From: Gemmatirosa kalamazoonensis
Lineage (GTDB): Bacteria; Gemmatimonadota; Gemmatimonadetes; Gemmatimonadales; Gemmatimonadaceae
Length of the DNA: 64,000 nt
Reading direction: 5' to 3'
Assembly: GCF_000522985.1 (NCBI RefSeq)
Contig: NZ_CP007129.1
Location: forward strand, 1-64,000
Part shown: one piece after another, positions 48,660-57,326 of the stretch
Layout: every line of letters begins with the position of its first letter
Numbering within the stretch: position 1 is the stretch's first letter
The notes under the pieces: model-generated
The model's input: only the letters and a program-made list of their open reading frames with translations
Database searches by the model: none
What the model was told of the DNA's origin: nothing
Made by a program: the position numbers and the translations under genes

Positions 48660-49249
48660 GGTGCCTCTCCAATGGGAGTAAGGGTGAGACGGATCGACGC
48701 AGGTTCTTTCCGTGTCACGCGCTGCGTCGGGAACGCCCCCCACCGCACGCAGGTTCGGCGGTCGCTCGCGAGGTAGCAGCGTGCGACCAGCCAGTCGATT
48801 AGCCACTTGTGACGGCTCACCGCGCCGTCGTCGTCCCCCGCGCCGCCGAGCACCATGGCCGACGTGAGAAGCGCCCGCCGCATCGGCGTCGCCGGCGGGT
48901 CGGGCACGCGCCACGGTGCGGGCGGCGCGTGGCCGATCATTGCGAGCGTGTCGAGCTGCTCGAGGTACGTGCGCCGCTCGCGGTCGATCGCGCTCCAGTG
49001 CCGCGAGCTGCCATGCGCACGGTTCGCGACGATCGGCGGCACCGGCACGACCAGCTCGAGCGGCGCTGTTACGCCGCTGTTCTCTCGCGCCGCGTGGCCC
49101 GCAAACGACGCGGTAACACGAGACGGCGTCTCAGGTTTTCTGAGGTCCGATCGGGCCGCAGCGGGACGTTGGCGCGGCGCGCGGCCCTGTTTCGCGAGCT
49201 CGGCACGCGCGCGATCGCGCAGGTGCGCCGGCAGGTCGGAGAGGCGCAT
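48656..49249 (-). CDS. RusA-like Holliday-junction resolvase candidate
   Basis: The product is 197 residues. After a basic N-terminus, LELVVPVPPIVANRAHGSSR is the RusA-like beta start (P.PxxN). DDDGAVSRHKWLIDWLVARC with later ASDRRTCVRW resembles the acidic D.DN..K..lD.l...i.dD centre, with the last pair less clear. RLTLTPI closes the sheet. It would cut branched replication intermediates before packaging. Confidence 0.55.
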   Translation of the reverse strand: MRLSDLPAHLRDRARAELAKQGRAPRQRPAAARSDLRKPETPSRVTASFAGHAARENSGVTAPLELVVPVPPIVANRAHGSSRHWSAIDRERRTYLEQLDTLAMIGHAPPAPWRVPDPPATPMRRALLTSAMVLGGAGDDDGAVSRHKWLIDWLVARCYLASDRRTCVRWGAFPTQRVTRKEPASIRLTLTPIGEAP

Positions 49250-49433
49250 CAGGTGCGCGCTCCCGCCACGTCCCCTCCCTCTCTGATAGTCTCTCTTCTT
49301 TCTGGGAGACTAGGGACGGTTGGGAGGGTGGAATAGATAAAGTGCGTGCGCGTGCGCGCATGACACAAAATGCCCGGGAGAGCCTCCCAACTGTAGCAAC
49401 TCCCCCAGACCGTCCCGCCACGCGCAGAGCACC
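49250..49433. other. Gene-free polypurine/polypyrimidine stretch
   Basis: The stretch CCCCTCCCTCTCTGATAGTC and on is C/T-rich on the plus strand (purine-rich in the leftward message). It holds a weak inverted repeat AGTCTC/GAGACT (49288-49293 with 49306-49311). A possible ribosome-binding or terminator region between primase and RusA-like genes; nothing else seen. Confidence 0.4.
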
Positions 49434-50843
49434 TCACGGCGCCGGCTCCCACCGCGCGGCCGGCGCATCCTGCGATGCTAACCGTACGCCACGACGCCAC
49501 ACAAGGCGCTGGGCGCCGGTGCCGCGGAGCTCCTTGGTGATGCCGCGCTCCTCGAGGCGGCGGCCGAACAGGGTCTGCGACATCACGTACTCGCCGCCGT
49601 TCTCCGCCCACTTCTTGTACGACGCGTAGAGACTCGACGCCGCGTCGGCGGCGCCGTCCTCGCGCACGCAGCACTCGGCGATCCACGCGCCTAACACGTC
49701 GCTCTCCGCGCGATAGCTCGCGGTCGCGAGCAGCACGCGCTCCGGCGGCTGCAGCCGCCCGCGCCGCCAGGCCAGGCACCCGTCGAGCGCCCACCCCAGG
49801 ATGCCGGGGAGTTCGCCCTGCAGCTTCGCATCGAGCTCGTGATCCTGCTCCTCGGGCGGGATCGTCACCTCGAACGGCACGAGCCGCACGCGCCGCCAGA
49901 TGCCGTCGTCGGTCCCGCGCACCACCGGCTTGTGGTTCGCCGCGAGCCACAGCTTGAAGGTCGGCTTGAACTCGAACGCCTCGCTGTACAGGTAGCGCGC
50001 GCTCACGACGTCGTCGCCGGTCACGCTCTTGATCAGCCCCTCGGCGAGACGCTGCCCCTCGTTCGCTTCGCTCGCCGTCACCACGCGCGCGCCGAGCAGC
50101 CGCGCGACGTCGTTGCGTGGGCCCGAGTCGCGGCCGCGGTCGAGGAACGTCGCGAAGTCGGCCGCCACCGCGGCGTCGCCGACGAGCCACCGCAGCACCT
50201 GGAGGAACTTCGACTTCCCGTTCGACCCGGTGCCGTGCATGAGGAACATGCACTGCTCGCGCGTGTGGCCGGTGAGCGAGTAGCCGATCGCGCGCTGCAG
50301 AAACCCGATCATGTCCTGGTCGCCGCCCATGATGCGCTCGAGGAACGCGAGCCACGTGGGGCATCGCGCGTCGGCCTCGAGGCGAATGTCGACGAGCTTC
50401 GTGATCCGGTCCTCGCGGGCGTGGGGCCGCAGGCGTCCGGTGCGCAGGTCGAGCGTGCCGTTCGCGAGGGTGAGCAGGTCCGGGTCAGCGTCGAAGTCGG
50501 TCGGTCGTGCGGGGATGCCCTCCTCGCACTGGGCGCGCTCGATCATCGCGCCGATGCGGCCGTTCGATTCGCTCGCGATCGCGTGCTTCGCGAGCAGCTC
50601 CGCCTCGTCGCGGGTCGCCGCGTCGCGCGCCTCCTCGAGGATCGCGCGCACGGTCTCCTTCGCCAGCTGGTGGATGCGCTGCGTGTCGTCGACGGCCCAC
50701 CGTCGGCCGTCCCAGACGAGCCACCGCTTCCACGCCGGCACGTAGTGGAGGTCGGCCCCGTGCCGCGCGACGAGCCGCTCGGCGTTGCCGAGGTCCGTCG
50801 GGTTGAAGGTCGCGACATCCGAGAGGACAGCTACGGCGTTCAT
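49434..50843 (-). CDS. P4/D5-type primase-helicase (SF3)
   Basis: The product is 469 residues. The D5_N region (about 20-150) has WLVWDGRRWAVDD and LANGTLDLRTGRLRPHARED. The SF3 helicase domain has Walker A MHGTGSNGKSKFLQVL, ARVVTASEANEG (Walker B region), LIKSVTGDDVVSARYLY and the sensor segment FKLWLAANHKPVV followed by IWRRVRLVPFE. No N-terminal TOPRIM or AEP primase part is visible, so it is probably the replicative helicase. It lies downstream of the repeat-rich putative origin at 52377-52742. Confidence 0.85.
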   Translation of the reverse strand: MNAVAVLSDVATFNPTDLGNAERLVARHGADLHYVPAWKRWLVWDGRRWAVDDTQRIHQLAKETVRAILEEARDAATRDEAELLAKHAIASESNGRIGAMIERAQCEEGIPARPTDFDADPDLLTLANGTLDLRTGRLRPHAREDRITKLVDIRLEADARCPTWLAFLERIMGGDQDMIGFLQRAIGYSLTGHTREQCMFLMHGTGSNGKSKFLQVLRWLVGDAAVAADFATFLDRGRDSGPRNDVARLLGARVVTASEANEGQRLAEGLIKSVTGDDVVSARYLYSEAFEFKPTFKLWLAANHKPVVRGTDDGIWRRVRLVPFEVTIPPEEQDHELDAKLQGELPGILGWALDGCLAWRRGRLQPPERVLLATASYRAESDVLGAWIAECCVREDGAADAASSLYASYKKWAENGGEYVMSQTLFGRRLEERGITKELRGTGAQRLVWRRGVRLASQDAPAARWEPAP

Positions 50844-51325
50844 GCGACGCTCCGCGTGGGGCGCGGCTCGCTCTCGGCGGGTCGCGCGAGCACGTAGTCC
50901 ACGATGCGCAGGCGCCGGCGCGGCGGGCGCTTCGCGCGCGCGCGCAGCTCCGTGATCGTACGGCGGCCGTCGAACACGACGGCGATCGGCACGCGCGCGA
51001 GCTGCTCGACGAGGTCGCGCACCTCGTGCAGTGCGACGCGCTCCGAGAGCGGCTCACGGATCGCGGCCGGCACGGGCGGGCGGCGCGCGAACTCCACGAG
51101 CGCGAGAAAATCGAGCGGCCGCAGCTTGAACAGTCCCTCCCAGCCGTGCAGCGTCACGCGCTCGGGGAAGAAGGCGAGCAGCGCCGCCACATGCTGGGGC
51201 GCGCCGCGCGGGAAGACGCGCAGCAGGTCCTCATCCGCGAGCTGCGCAGCGGCCCACGGGTCGCGCAGCAGCGCGGCGAGCGTGCCGAACGCTTGCCCCG
51301 CGCGGAGCGTGCGTGGTCGGCTCAT
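50840..51325 (-). CDS. Hypothetical protein coupled to the helicase gene
   Basis: The product is 161 residues (start ATGA overlap at 51325). Helical; AFFPERVTLHGWEGLFKLRP and LVEQLARVPIAVVFDGRRTI. May be a helicase loader or primase partner by position only. Confidence 0.45.
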   Translation of the reverse strand: MSRPRTLRAGQAFGTLAALLRDPWAAAQLADEDLLRVFPRGAPQHVAALLAFFPERVTLHGWEGLFKLRPLDFLALVEFARRPPVPAAIREPLSERVALHEVRDLVEQLARVPIAVVFDGRRTITELRARAKRPPRRRLRIVDYVLARPAESEPRPTRSVA

Positions 51326-51528
51326 GGCGCGAGCTCCGCCCGGTCGGCGAGCTGCACGAGCAGCCGCGCCGCGGTGTCGAGGTGGGCGTCGCGGATCTCG
51401 GTCGGCTCGCCGGTGCGGCTCTTCCGCGCGAGCGCGGTGAGCATGCGCGCGTAGAGGCGCGCCTGGTCCTCGAGCGAGATGCTCTGCGCCTCGTGCGCCA
51501 CGGGGCGAATCGGGATCGGGCGGCTCAT
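51322..51528 (-). CDS. Small hypothetical protein
   Basis: The product is 68 residues with a good GGAGG before the ATG at 51528. Helical (EDQARLYARMLTALARKS). Not recognised. Confidence 0.45.
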   Translation of the reverse strand: MSRPIPIRPVAHEAQSISLEDQARLYARMLTALARKSRTGEPTEIRDAHLDTAARLLVQLADRAELAP

Positions 51529-51586
51529 GGTCGACCTCCGTGTGAGACACCCACCCCGCATCGCAAGGCAAGTCGCGTCGCGCAGC

Positions 51587-51817
51587 TCATGGTGTCGGCG
51601 ACTCCGGCGCCTCGGCCTTCTGATCCGTAGTCAGATGCGCGGTCGGCTCATCGCGTCGGCGCGGCGACGCGTGGCCGAGCGGCCGGGCGGGCCGCGACGG
51701 GGCCGACGCGTCGGCGCGGTCAGCGGGGACGCGCTGCTGGAAGCCCTCGGAGCGCCCGAAGCGGCACGAGCACAGATCGGGACGCTTGTGGCACGTCGGG
51801 CAGAGCGCGTTAGGCAT
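51587..51817 (-). CDS. Small zinc-binding protein
   Basis: The product is 76 residues, starting ATGCCTAAC at 51817. CPTCHKRPDLCSC near the N-terminus is a probable zinc site; the rest is Pro/Arg/Ser-rich and likely disordered. Function unknown. Confidence 0.45.
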   Translation of the reverse strand: MPNALCPTCHKRPDLCSCRFGRSEGFQQRVPADRADASAPSRPARPLGHASPRRRDEPTAHLTTDQKAEAPESPTP

Positions 51818-52136
51818 CGAGCGCCCTCGCGTCGACATACCAGCCCCCCGCGTCCTCGCGCGCCGTGAGCAGGTCGCGGAAGCCGTCCACCGCCAGGCGC
51901 ACCGTCGCGTGCGAGCTCGCGAACGTGTGGCCGTCCACCTCCAGGGAGAGCTCACCCATCTGGAGGTGCGCGTGGCCGCGGACGCGTCGGCGCACGATGC
52001 GGCCGCTCGGCAGGATTACCCGGACCGAGTCGCCGGTCTTCGGCGCCGTCCGCAGGCGCTCGAGCTCCGCCGCGATCGCCGTCAGCGGCGGCAAGCCACC
52101 GTCGCGCCGCGGGCGCGGCTGACGCCGGGGGCTCAT
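51810..52136 (-). CDS. Hypothetical beta-rich protein
   Basis: The product is 108 residues (ATGA overlap at 52136). GDSVRVILPSGRIVRRRVRG and ELSLEVDGHTFASSHATVRL suggest a small beta barrel. Not recognised. Confidence 0.45.
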   Translation of the reverse strand: MSPRRQPRPRRDGGLPPLTAIAAELERLRTAPKTGDSVRVILPSGRIVRRRVRGHAHLQMGELSLEVDGHTFASSHATVRLAVDGFRDLLTAREDAGGWYVDARALDA

Positions 52137-52600
52137 GCCGCACCTCGATCGGTGGGCTGCCGCGGGATTGACCCGCCGCAGTCGAGACAGCGACCGACGA
52201 ACGCGCCGTCCCGGTAGCCCCACGACTCGCGCGTCGGCGCGACGCAGCGGCACTCCGCCGGCCCCCACCCCACGTGTTCCGCCCACCACCGGCGGAGCGC
52301 CACGAGCGCGCGCGCCCAGCGCGTCGCCGGCGCCGGCACGGCCGGCATCGACGTCGGGACGCGCGACAGACTATGTTCGCGCCGTGACGCTCCAGCGCCC
52401 CGATCGGCGAACGCCGCGAACGCGTGTTCGCTGGTTACGCGTTGGTTACGGCGGAGGGAACACGATTCGGCCGGTGTACGGCCTTCCGTGTTCGACCCCG
52501 CGAGCGCCGCTCTCTGGGGCGCGTTCGCAACGTTCGCGAACCTCTGTTCGCGGTCGAGTTTACCAGAGAATCGGATCCCACCGCTACGCCCGAAGCGCAT
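52133..52600 (-). CDS. Cys-containing hypothetical protein spanning the repeat region
   Basis: The open frame is 155 residues from an ATG at 52600 that overlaps the preceding gene. A shorter start at 52348 (MPAVPAP, 71 residues) would leave the repeats non-coding. The C-terminus has CRCVAPTRESWGYRDGAFVG and CLDCGGS, a zinc-ribbon-like pair. If the long form is real, its RRNQRVTSEHAFAAFADRGA resembles TRNQSVTTAAIGERAGVDRG in the gene upstream. Confidence 0.4.
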   Translation of the reverse strand: MRFGRSGGIRFSGKLDREQRFANVANAPQRAALAGSNTEGRTPAESCSLRRNQRVTSEHAFAAFADRGAGASRREHSLSRVPTSMPAVPAPATRWARALVALRRWWAEHVGWGPAECRCVAPTRESWGYRDGAFVGRCLDCGGSIPRQPTDRGAA

Positions 52601-52742
52601 CGTCGGCTAACTCCTCGTGAGACAGTGACTTAGCGCCACGGTCCACGCCGGCACGTTCGCCGATCGCGGCCGTGGTTACGGATTGGTTACGTGTTCGCGC
52701 TGCTACGTCGTCGGCGGCGCGCGACGTTCCCTCGCGAACGTC
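52377..52742. other. Iteron-like repeat region, possible replication origin
   Basis: At least eight copies of GCGAAC/GTTCGC. Two matched pairs of GGTTACG each sit 4 bases apart: 52433-52439 with 52444-52450, and 52674-52680 with 52685-52691. The region sits upstream of the SF3 helicase gene cluster. Parts lie in open reading frames, so the repeats could instead be coding duplications. Confidence 0.5.
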
Positions 52743-53000
52743 TGCCGCCGCAGTCCGGAGGAGCTCCGTCTGGCGCAGCCACGCGTGACCGAGGGTGGTG
52801 AGGCGATACCGGTAGTCGTCGCCCTTCGCGACGAGTCCGCGTTTCACGAGTACTGGCGCGTTCAGCTTTCCGGGCCAGCCGAGGCGGCTGTGGTGCACGG
52901 CTTCGCCGGCGGCGATGCGCCGGAGGGTGGTCGCTTGGTCGGCGGTGAGTCCGTACTCTCCGACGTCACGCGGCGGGCGAGCGTAGCCGAGTCGTCTCAT
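52584..53000 (-). CDS. Winged-helix-like hypothetical protein after the integrase
   Basis: The product is 138 residues, ATG overlapping the integrase stop (ATGA). GLTADQATTLRRIAAGEAVH, then VLVKRGLVAKGDDYRYRLTT and LGHAWL, reads like a winged helix. The C-terminus includes the repeat-encoded TRNQSVTTAA. A regulator or origin-binding role is possible from position. Confidence 0.5.
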   Translation of the reverse strand: MRRLGYARPPRDVGEYGLTADQATTLRRIAAGEAVHHSRLGWPGKLNAPVLVKRGLVAKGDDYRYRLTTLGHAWLRQTELLRTAAADVREGTSRAADDVAARTRNQSVTTAAIGERAGVDRGAKSLSHEELADDALRA

Positions 53001-54547
53001 GCGTCGGTCTCCGCGTTAGGCAGTTCGTTAGGCGGTTCATCCTCGCCGCGGATCGCGGCGCGCGCTGCGCGCGCCGCGCGCCGGTGCGTCTCCCGCTCCC
53101 GCTCGCGGTAGATGTCACGCGGCGTCTGCTCGTTCGACCACCCGCCGAGGTGCATCAGCGCGCCGGCCGACACCTCGAGGTCGTCCGCCGCGTCCGTCGC
53201 GGCGCGCCGCATCCCGTACCACGCGAGCCCCGGCTGCTCGCGTACACCGGCGAGCTCGCGCGCGCGGTGGAACAGCGTGTTCATCGTGCGCTCGTTCAGG
53301 GGTGTGAGGCGCCGCTTCTCCACCCACGCCGCGCTCTGCACGCGCTGCTTCCCGTAGCCCGTCGGCGCTGTTGGGATGAGCGGCGCCGCTGGCGCGTCCG
53401 CCTTCGCGCCGGCGCGGGGCCCGGCGGCCGCGGGGTCGCGCTGCGCGAGTCGGCCGGCCGGCACGAGCACGTAGTCGGGCGGGTCGCGATCCTCGGCGAG
53501 CGCCGCCTGGTACTCACGCTCGAGCGCGCGCAGGTAGCCCGTCTCGGGATGCAGCGCCGCCTCCACCGCGGCGCGCTGGCCGCGCGTGAAGTAGACCGTC
53601 ACACCGCCCTTCTTTCCGCGCCCCTTCACGACCACGCTGCCGTAGTCCACGGCGTCGTCCTGGCCGAGCGGGGGCAGGGGATCGGGGAGCGGCGGCAGCG
53701 TGAGCTGCGAGCGCCGAACGCGCAGCACCTGGACGGGCCGGAGCTCGGCGCCGATCGCCATGGCGAGCGCGAGGCGCGGGTCCACCTCCGACGCCTTCGC
53801 GAGCAGCGCGCGGTACTCCCCGAGCTGGTAGCGCGGCCGCTGCACCTCGGGCAGATCGCCACCGCCGTAGAGCTCCGCGTAGTCCCGGCGCAGCTTCTCC
53901 TTCCACTTCCGCGGCGGCACCGCCTGGTCCTCGCCGAGGAGCGCGCTGCCGTCGGGCGCCTGCATCTCGCGCAGCTCGTCGAGCAGCCGAAGCGTGCGCT
54001 CGATCGTCGTCATGGCGCCCGCGTACCCCACGCCGCCGTCGGCGCGGATCGCGGCCATGCGCGCGCGCCAGAGCCGCACGAAGTCGTCGCGGCGCACGTG
54101 CGCGAGCGGCGTGTCAGGGCCCCACACGGCCATCGCTTGCGTCGCCGCGGCGATGACGCCCTTGTTGTAGCGCGTCGGCGCGTGATAGCGCCCGCGCTCA
54201 GCGTCCTGCACGGCGTGGATGCCGTCGGCGACGGTGAGGAGCTTCGGCGGGGCTGCTGAGGGTTCGCGCCTAGCCGGCGCCGGAGCGTGGCCGCTGTTCA
54301 CCGCGTATTGGAGCTCGGCCGCGCGCATGGCATCCTCGAGCACGGCGGCGCGCGCCTTCCCGGCGAGCGGCTTCCCCTTCGCGTCGACAAGCGTCAGCGC
54401 GAGTGCGCGGACGCGCCAGTTGGCCGCGGCAGCGTCGCGCCAACGCAGGTACAACGCGCCCGCGCGGCGGTCGAGCCGCTGCGACACCCGCACCTTGTGC
54501 TTGCCGCGACCGATCATCTCGAGGTCCTCCCAGACATCTGGGGACAT
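52997..54547 (-). CDS. int: Tyrosine recombinase (phage integrase), intact copy
   Basis: The product is 516 residues. The SAM-like core-binding domain covers about 110-215 (YHAPTRYNKGVIAAATQAMA, TTIERTLRLLDELREM). The catalytic domain has the first Arg in GAELRPVQVLRVRRSQL, the beta-hairpin Lys in VVKGRGKKGGVTVYF, a box II AWYGMRRAATDAA in which the usual His of HxxR is Tyr, GGW before the nucleophile, and the Tyr in RDIYRERE. The Trp in GGW is an accepted variant of the second His; the first substitution is less common. It is embedded in the early operon. No attP could be identified. Confidence 0.85.
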   Translation of the reverse strand: MSPDVWEDLEMIGRGKHKVRVSQRLDRRAGALYLRWRDAAAANWRVRALALTLVDAKGKPLAGKARAAVLEDAMRAAELQYAVNSGHAPAPARREPSAAPPKLLTVADGIHAVQDAERGRYHAPTRYNKGVIAAATQAMAVWGPDTPLAHVRRDDFVRLWRARMAAIRADGGVGYAGAMTTIERTLRLLDELREMQAPDGSALLGEDQAVPPRKWKEKLRRDYAELYGGGDLPEVQRPRYQLGEYRALLAKASEVDPRLALAMAIGAELRPVQVLRVRRSQLTLPPLPDPLPPLGQDDAVDYGSVVVKGRGKKGGVTVYFTRGQRAAVEAALHPETGYLRALEREYQAALAEDRDPPDYVLVPAGRLAQRDPAAAGPRAGAKADAPAAPLIPTAPTGYGKQRVQSAAWVEKRRLTPLNERTMNTLFHRARELAGVREQPGLAWYGMRRAATDAADDLEVSAGALMHLGGWSNEQTPRDIYRERERETHRRAARAARAAIRGEDEPPNELPNAETDA

Positions 54548-54550
54548 CCG

Positions 54551-54931
54551 TTAGGCCTTAGTCTTCCGCCGCCGGCGGGGCGCATGCGCGGGTTGCTCTG
54601 CTGCGCGGGCCTTCCGCACCGCGTCGCGCGGGATTTCCCAGCCCCTCGCGGTGTGAATCGCGCCCGGCAGCTCGCCGGCGCGGCACCACCGCCGCACGGT
54701 CTGCGGAGTCGTGTTGTTGCGCGGGAGCACGGCGAACTCCTCCGGCGTCAGGCGCTCGGTGGCGCGGCTTGCTGCCGCGATGCGCTTGCGGAGCTCGCGC
54801 TCGCACGATTCCACGGCCTCCGCGACGGGATCGTGCGGCGCGCGCGCGCGGCGCATCTCGACCTCCTCACGCCACACATCAGGTAGCGTCGCGATCGGGC
54901 CGAGCAGCGAGGTGAACGTGGCGTCAGGCAT
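54551..54931 (-). CDS. Excisionase-like HTH protein (copy 2 of 1491-1871)
   Basis: Identical product of 126 residues; here it precedes the intact integrase gene. Confidence 0.6.
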   Translation of the reverse strand: MPDATFTSLLGPIATLPDVWREEVEMRRARAPHDPVAEAVESCERELRKRIAAASRATERLTPEEFAVLPRNNTTPQTVRRWCRAGELPGAIHTARGWEIPRDAVRKARAAEQPAHAPRRRRKTKA

Positions 54932-56736
54932 CAGGCGAGTCCTCGGGGGAAGAGGAGTTCGGTGGCAATGACCTCGGAGCGCGAGACGTCGGCGAGGAGG
55001 CCTAACGTCCGCAGCTTCGACAGGTTGTTGCTGAACGAGCCGGTGTCGGCCTGGACGCCGAGCGCCTCGGCGATCTGCTGGCGCGTGATCGGCTTCGGGT
55101 ACGCGCCGATCAGCTGCTCGAGCATCCGCTTCTGCGTGCCCGAGAGTGAATTGCTGGCGTCGATCCACAGCGAGTGGACGTCGTCGACGCTGACGACCGT
55201 CGGCAGTTCCGTGATGTGCGCGCGGCCGTCGGCGGTGAGCGCGATCGCGCCGCCCGGTGCGTCCTCGAGGAGCCCCGCGGTGCGGAGCGTCGAGAGGTTG
55301 TTCGAGAACGACCCCGTGGTGTGCGAGATCCCGCACACGCCGGCGACGGCCGCGCGCGACGTCGGCGTCTGTCCGAGCTGCTCGAACAGCGCGAGCGCGT
55401 TCAGGATCCGCTGCTGCGTGCCGGAGACGTGCACGCCATTGCCGCTCGCCGGCGCCGGCGAGCGTCTCACCGGCGGCGCGGAACGTGGCGCAGCCGCCGC
55501 CGACCGTGTCGGCCGCGCCGGAATGCGTCCCACCGCGGGCGGTGCCGCCGCGATGTGCGCGGGCACGTCGCCAGCGATCGCGTCGGCCGTGCGGCGCATC
55601 GCGTCCACCGCGGCCGTGGCCACGTCGGTGAGCCGCTCCGCTGTCGCGCGCAGGTCGACCGCGCGGCCGACGAGCAGCGTACGCAGCTCCTGCACGGCGG
55701 CCTCGAGCCCGCGCTTGTACTCGGCCTGCAGGGCTGCCGGATCCGGCGCCGCACCCCGCTGCTTCAGCTCGCGCTCGAGCTCCGTGATGCGCTTCCGCAG
55801 CTCGCGCGGGTCGTCGGCGCGCGCCTGCTCGATCGTGGTCGCGAGCTTCGCCTTCAGCGCCTCGAGGTCCACGTCGGCCGTGCGCGTGGGCGCCTTCACG
55901 CGCTCGCCGGCCTTCGGCGTGCGGCGTGAGTCGAACGTGCGCGCCGAGCGCACCTGCACCTGCTGGAACACGTCGAGCCACTCCGGAGACCAGAACCAGG
56001 CGGTGCCCTGCGGCAGCCGCCGTAGCGACGTGAGGAAGTCCTCCGCGCGCCCCTCCGCGTCGTGCTCGTCGATCCACGCCTCGAGCGCCTTCCGGTCCTG
56101 CGGCGCCACGGTGCGATGGCAGACGAGCAGCTCCACCTGCGTGAGCACGTCCTTGTTCACCGTGCTCGCGCGCTGATCGATCAGCGTGACGCCGAAGCCG
56201 GAGGCGCGGCCCTGGCGCACGAGCTTCTGGATCGCGCCGACCATCTGCGCGTCCTCGCCCATCACGCGCTGCGGGACGAACAGCGAGGCCTCGTCGAACA
56301 CGCACATGAGCGGCGTCGCGCGTCCCTCCTGCCCCTTTCGGAAGTAGAGGCGGCGCGCGAAGTCGGTCACGAACCGCCGCATGTCGCGCTGGCTCTCGAA
56401 GTGGCGGAGCGAGCAGACGACCGACGCGTTCGACTCCACGACGAAGTCGGCGATCGTCGCGCCGTCGCCGGCGGCGAGCGGCAGGTCGCCGCGGCGGCCG
56501 CCGAGGATGACGACCGGGTAGCCGGGCGACTTCCCATCGGCGGAGCTCTTGAGGCCCCACCACACGTCGGTCGGGTCGATCACGGCGACCTGCTGGCCGT
56601 GCTCGAGCAGCTCCTCGACGATCACCGTGGCGGTGGTCGACTTCCCCGACCCGCGGATGCCGAGTACCGCCATGGTGCCCGTGACGGTGTCGAGCGGCAG
56701 CGCGAGGTTCGCCGCGACGCGAAGCGCGTTAGGCAT
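54931..56736 (-). CDS. HerA/DUF87-like ATPase (copy 2 of 1871-3676)
   Basis: Identical 601-residue product with Walker A GIRGSGKS and two winged-helix repeats. Confidence 0.75.
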   Translation of the reverse strand: MPNALRVAANLALPLDTVTGTMAVLGIRGSGKSTTATVIVEELLEHGQQVAVIDPTDVWWGLKSSADGKSPGYPVVILGGRRGDLPLAAGDGATIADFVVESNASVVCSLRHFESQRDMRRFVTDFARRLYFRKGQEGRATPLMCVFDEASLFVPQRVMGEDAQMVGAIQKLVRQGRASGFGVTLIDQRASTVNKDVLTQVELLVCHRTVAPQDRKALEAWIDEHDAEGRAEDFLTSLRRLPQGTAWFWSPEWLDVFQQVQVRSARTFDSRRTPKAGERVKAPTRTADVDLEALKAKLATTIEQARADDPRELRKRITELERELKQRGAAPDPAALQAEYKRGLEAAVQELRTLLVGRAVDLRATAERLTDVATAAVDAMRRTADAIAGDVPAHIAAAPPAVGRIPARPTRSAAAAPRSAPPVRRSPAPASGNGVHVSGTQQRILNALALFEQLGQTPTSRAAVAGVCGISHTTGSFSNNLSTLRTAGLLEDAPGGAIALTADGRAHITELPTVVSVDDVHSLWIDASNSLSGTQKRMLEQLIGAYPKPITRQQIAEALGVQADTGSFSNNLSKLRTLGLLADVSRSEVIATELLFPRGLA

Positions 56737-56977
56737 GCGCCCTCCGCCGGAACCGCCGGCTCGGCGGCACCGCGCCCTTCAGGTGGCGCCACGTCTTGCC
56801 GCTGATCGCCATGCTCACGGTGCCGTGCGAGACGCGATAGAGCGCCGCGAACATCGTCACCAGCTCGCGCCCCCCTTGGCGCTGTCGCGCCCTGCGCATG
56901 ACGCGCCGCATGCGGAGCACCTGCCACTCCGTGAGCCGGGCGGCAGGATGCTCCTCGCCCTCGAATCGGCCGGGCAT
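56729..56977 (-). CDS. Small HTH protein (copy 2 of 3669-3917)
   Basis: Identical 82-residue product; stop overlaps the next ATGCCTAAC start. Confidence 0.6.
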   Translation of the reverse strand: MPGRFEGEEHPAARLTEWQVLRMRRVMRRARQRQGGRELVTMFAALYRVSHGTVSMAISGKTWRHLKGAVPPSRRFRRRAHA

Positions 56978-56978
56978 G

Positions 56979-57326
56979 TTAGGCGACCTCCGCGCGCGCC
57001 GCTTCGCACGCGCCGCACTGGCAGCAGGCACCGTCGGCGACGTAGGGCGCGGCGCGTCGCGCCTCGATGAACTCCGAGAGGAACACCGCGCGCACGTTGT
57101 TCCGCCGATGCTCCACGGTGAGTCGGCGCACGTGCGCTTCGCACGCCGGCACGTGGTCCTCGTTGTCGCGCCCCGCGACCACGTGCGTCACCGGCTCGCC
57201 GCACAGCACCGGCCTGGGACCGTGCTCGTCGACGATCCACGCGACAACGGCCTCACACCCGTGCCGCGGCGTCGCCGGCGTCAGGTCGATCGGGCGCTCA
57301 GGCACCGTCTCAGAGCGGAAGGTCAT
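56979..57326 (-). CDS. Cys/His-rich protein (copy 2 of 3919-4266)
   Basis: Identical 115-residue product. Confidence 0.5.
   Translation of the reverse strand: MTFRSETVPERPIDLTPATPRHGCEAVVAWIVDEHGPRPVLCGEPVTHVVAGRDNEDHVPACEAHVRRLTVEHRRNNVRAVFLSEFIEARRAAPYVADGACCQCGACEAARAEVA

Noticed and set aside
1490-53033. TTAGGC as telomere-type repeat
   Set aside because: Copies are dispersed singly, never in tandem, and lie in coding DNA.
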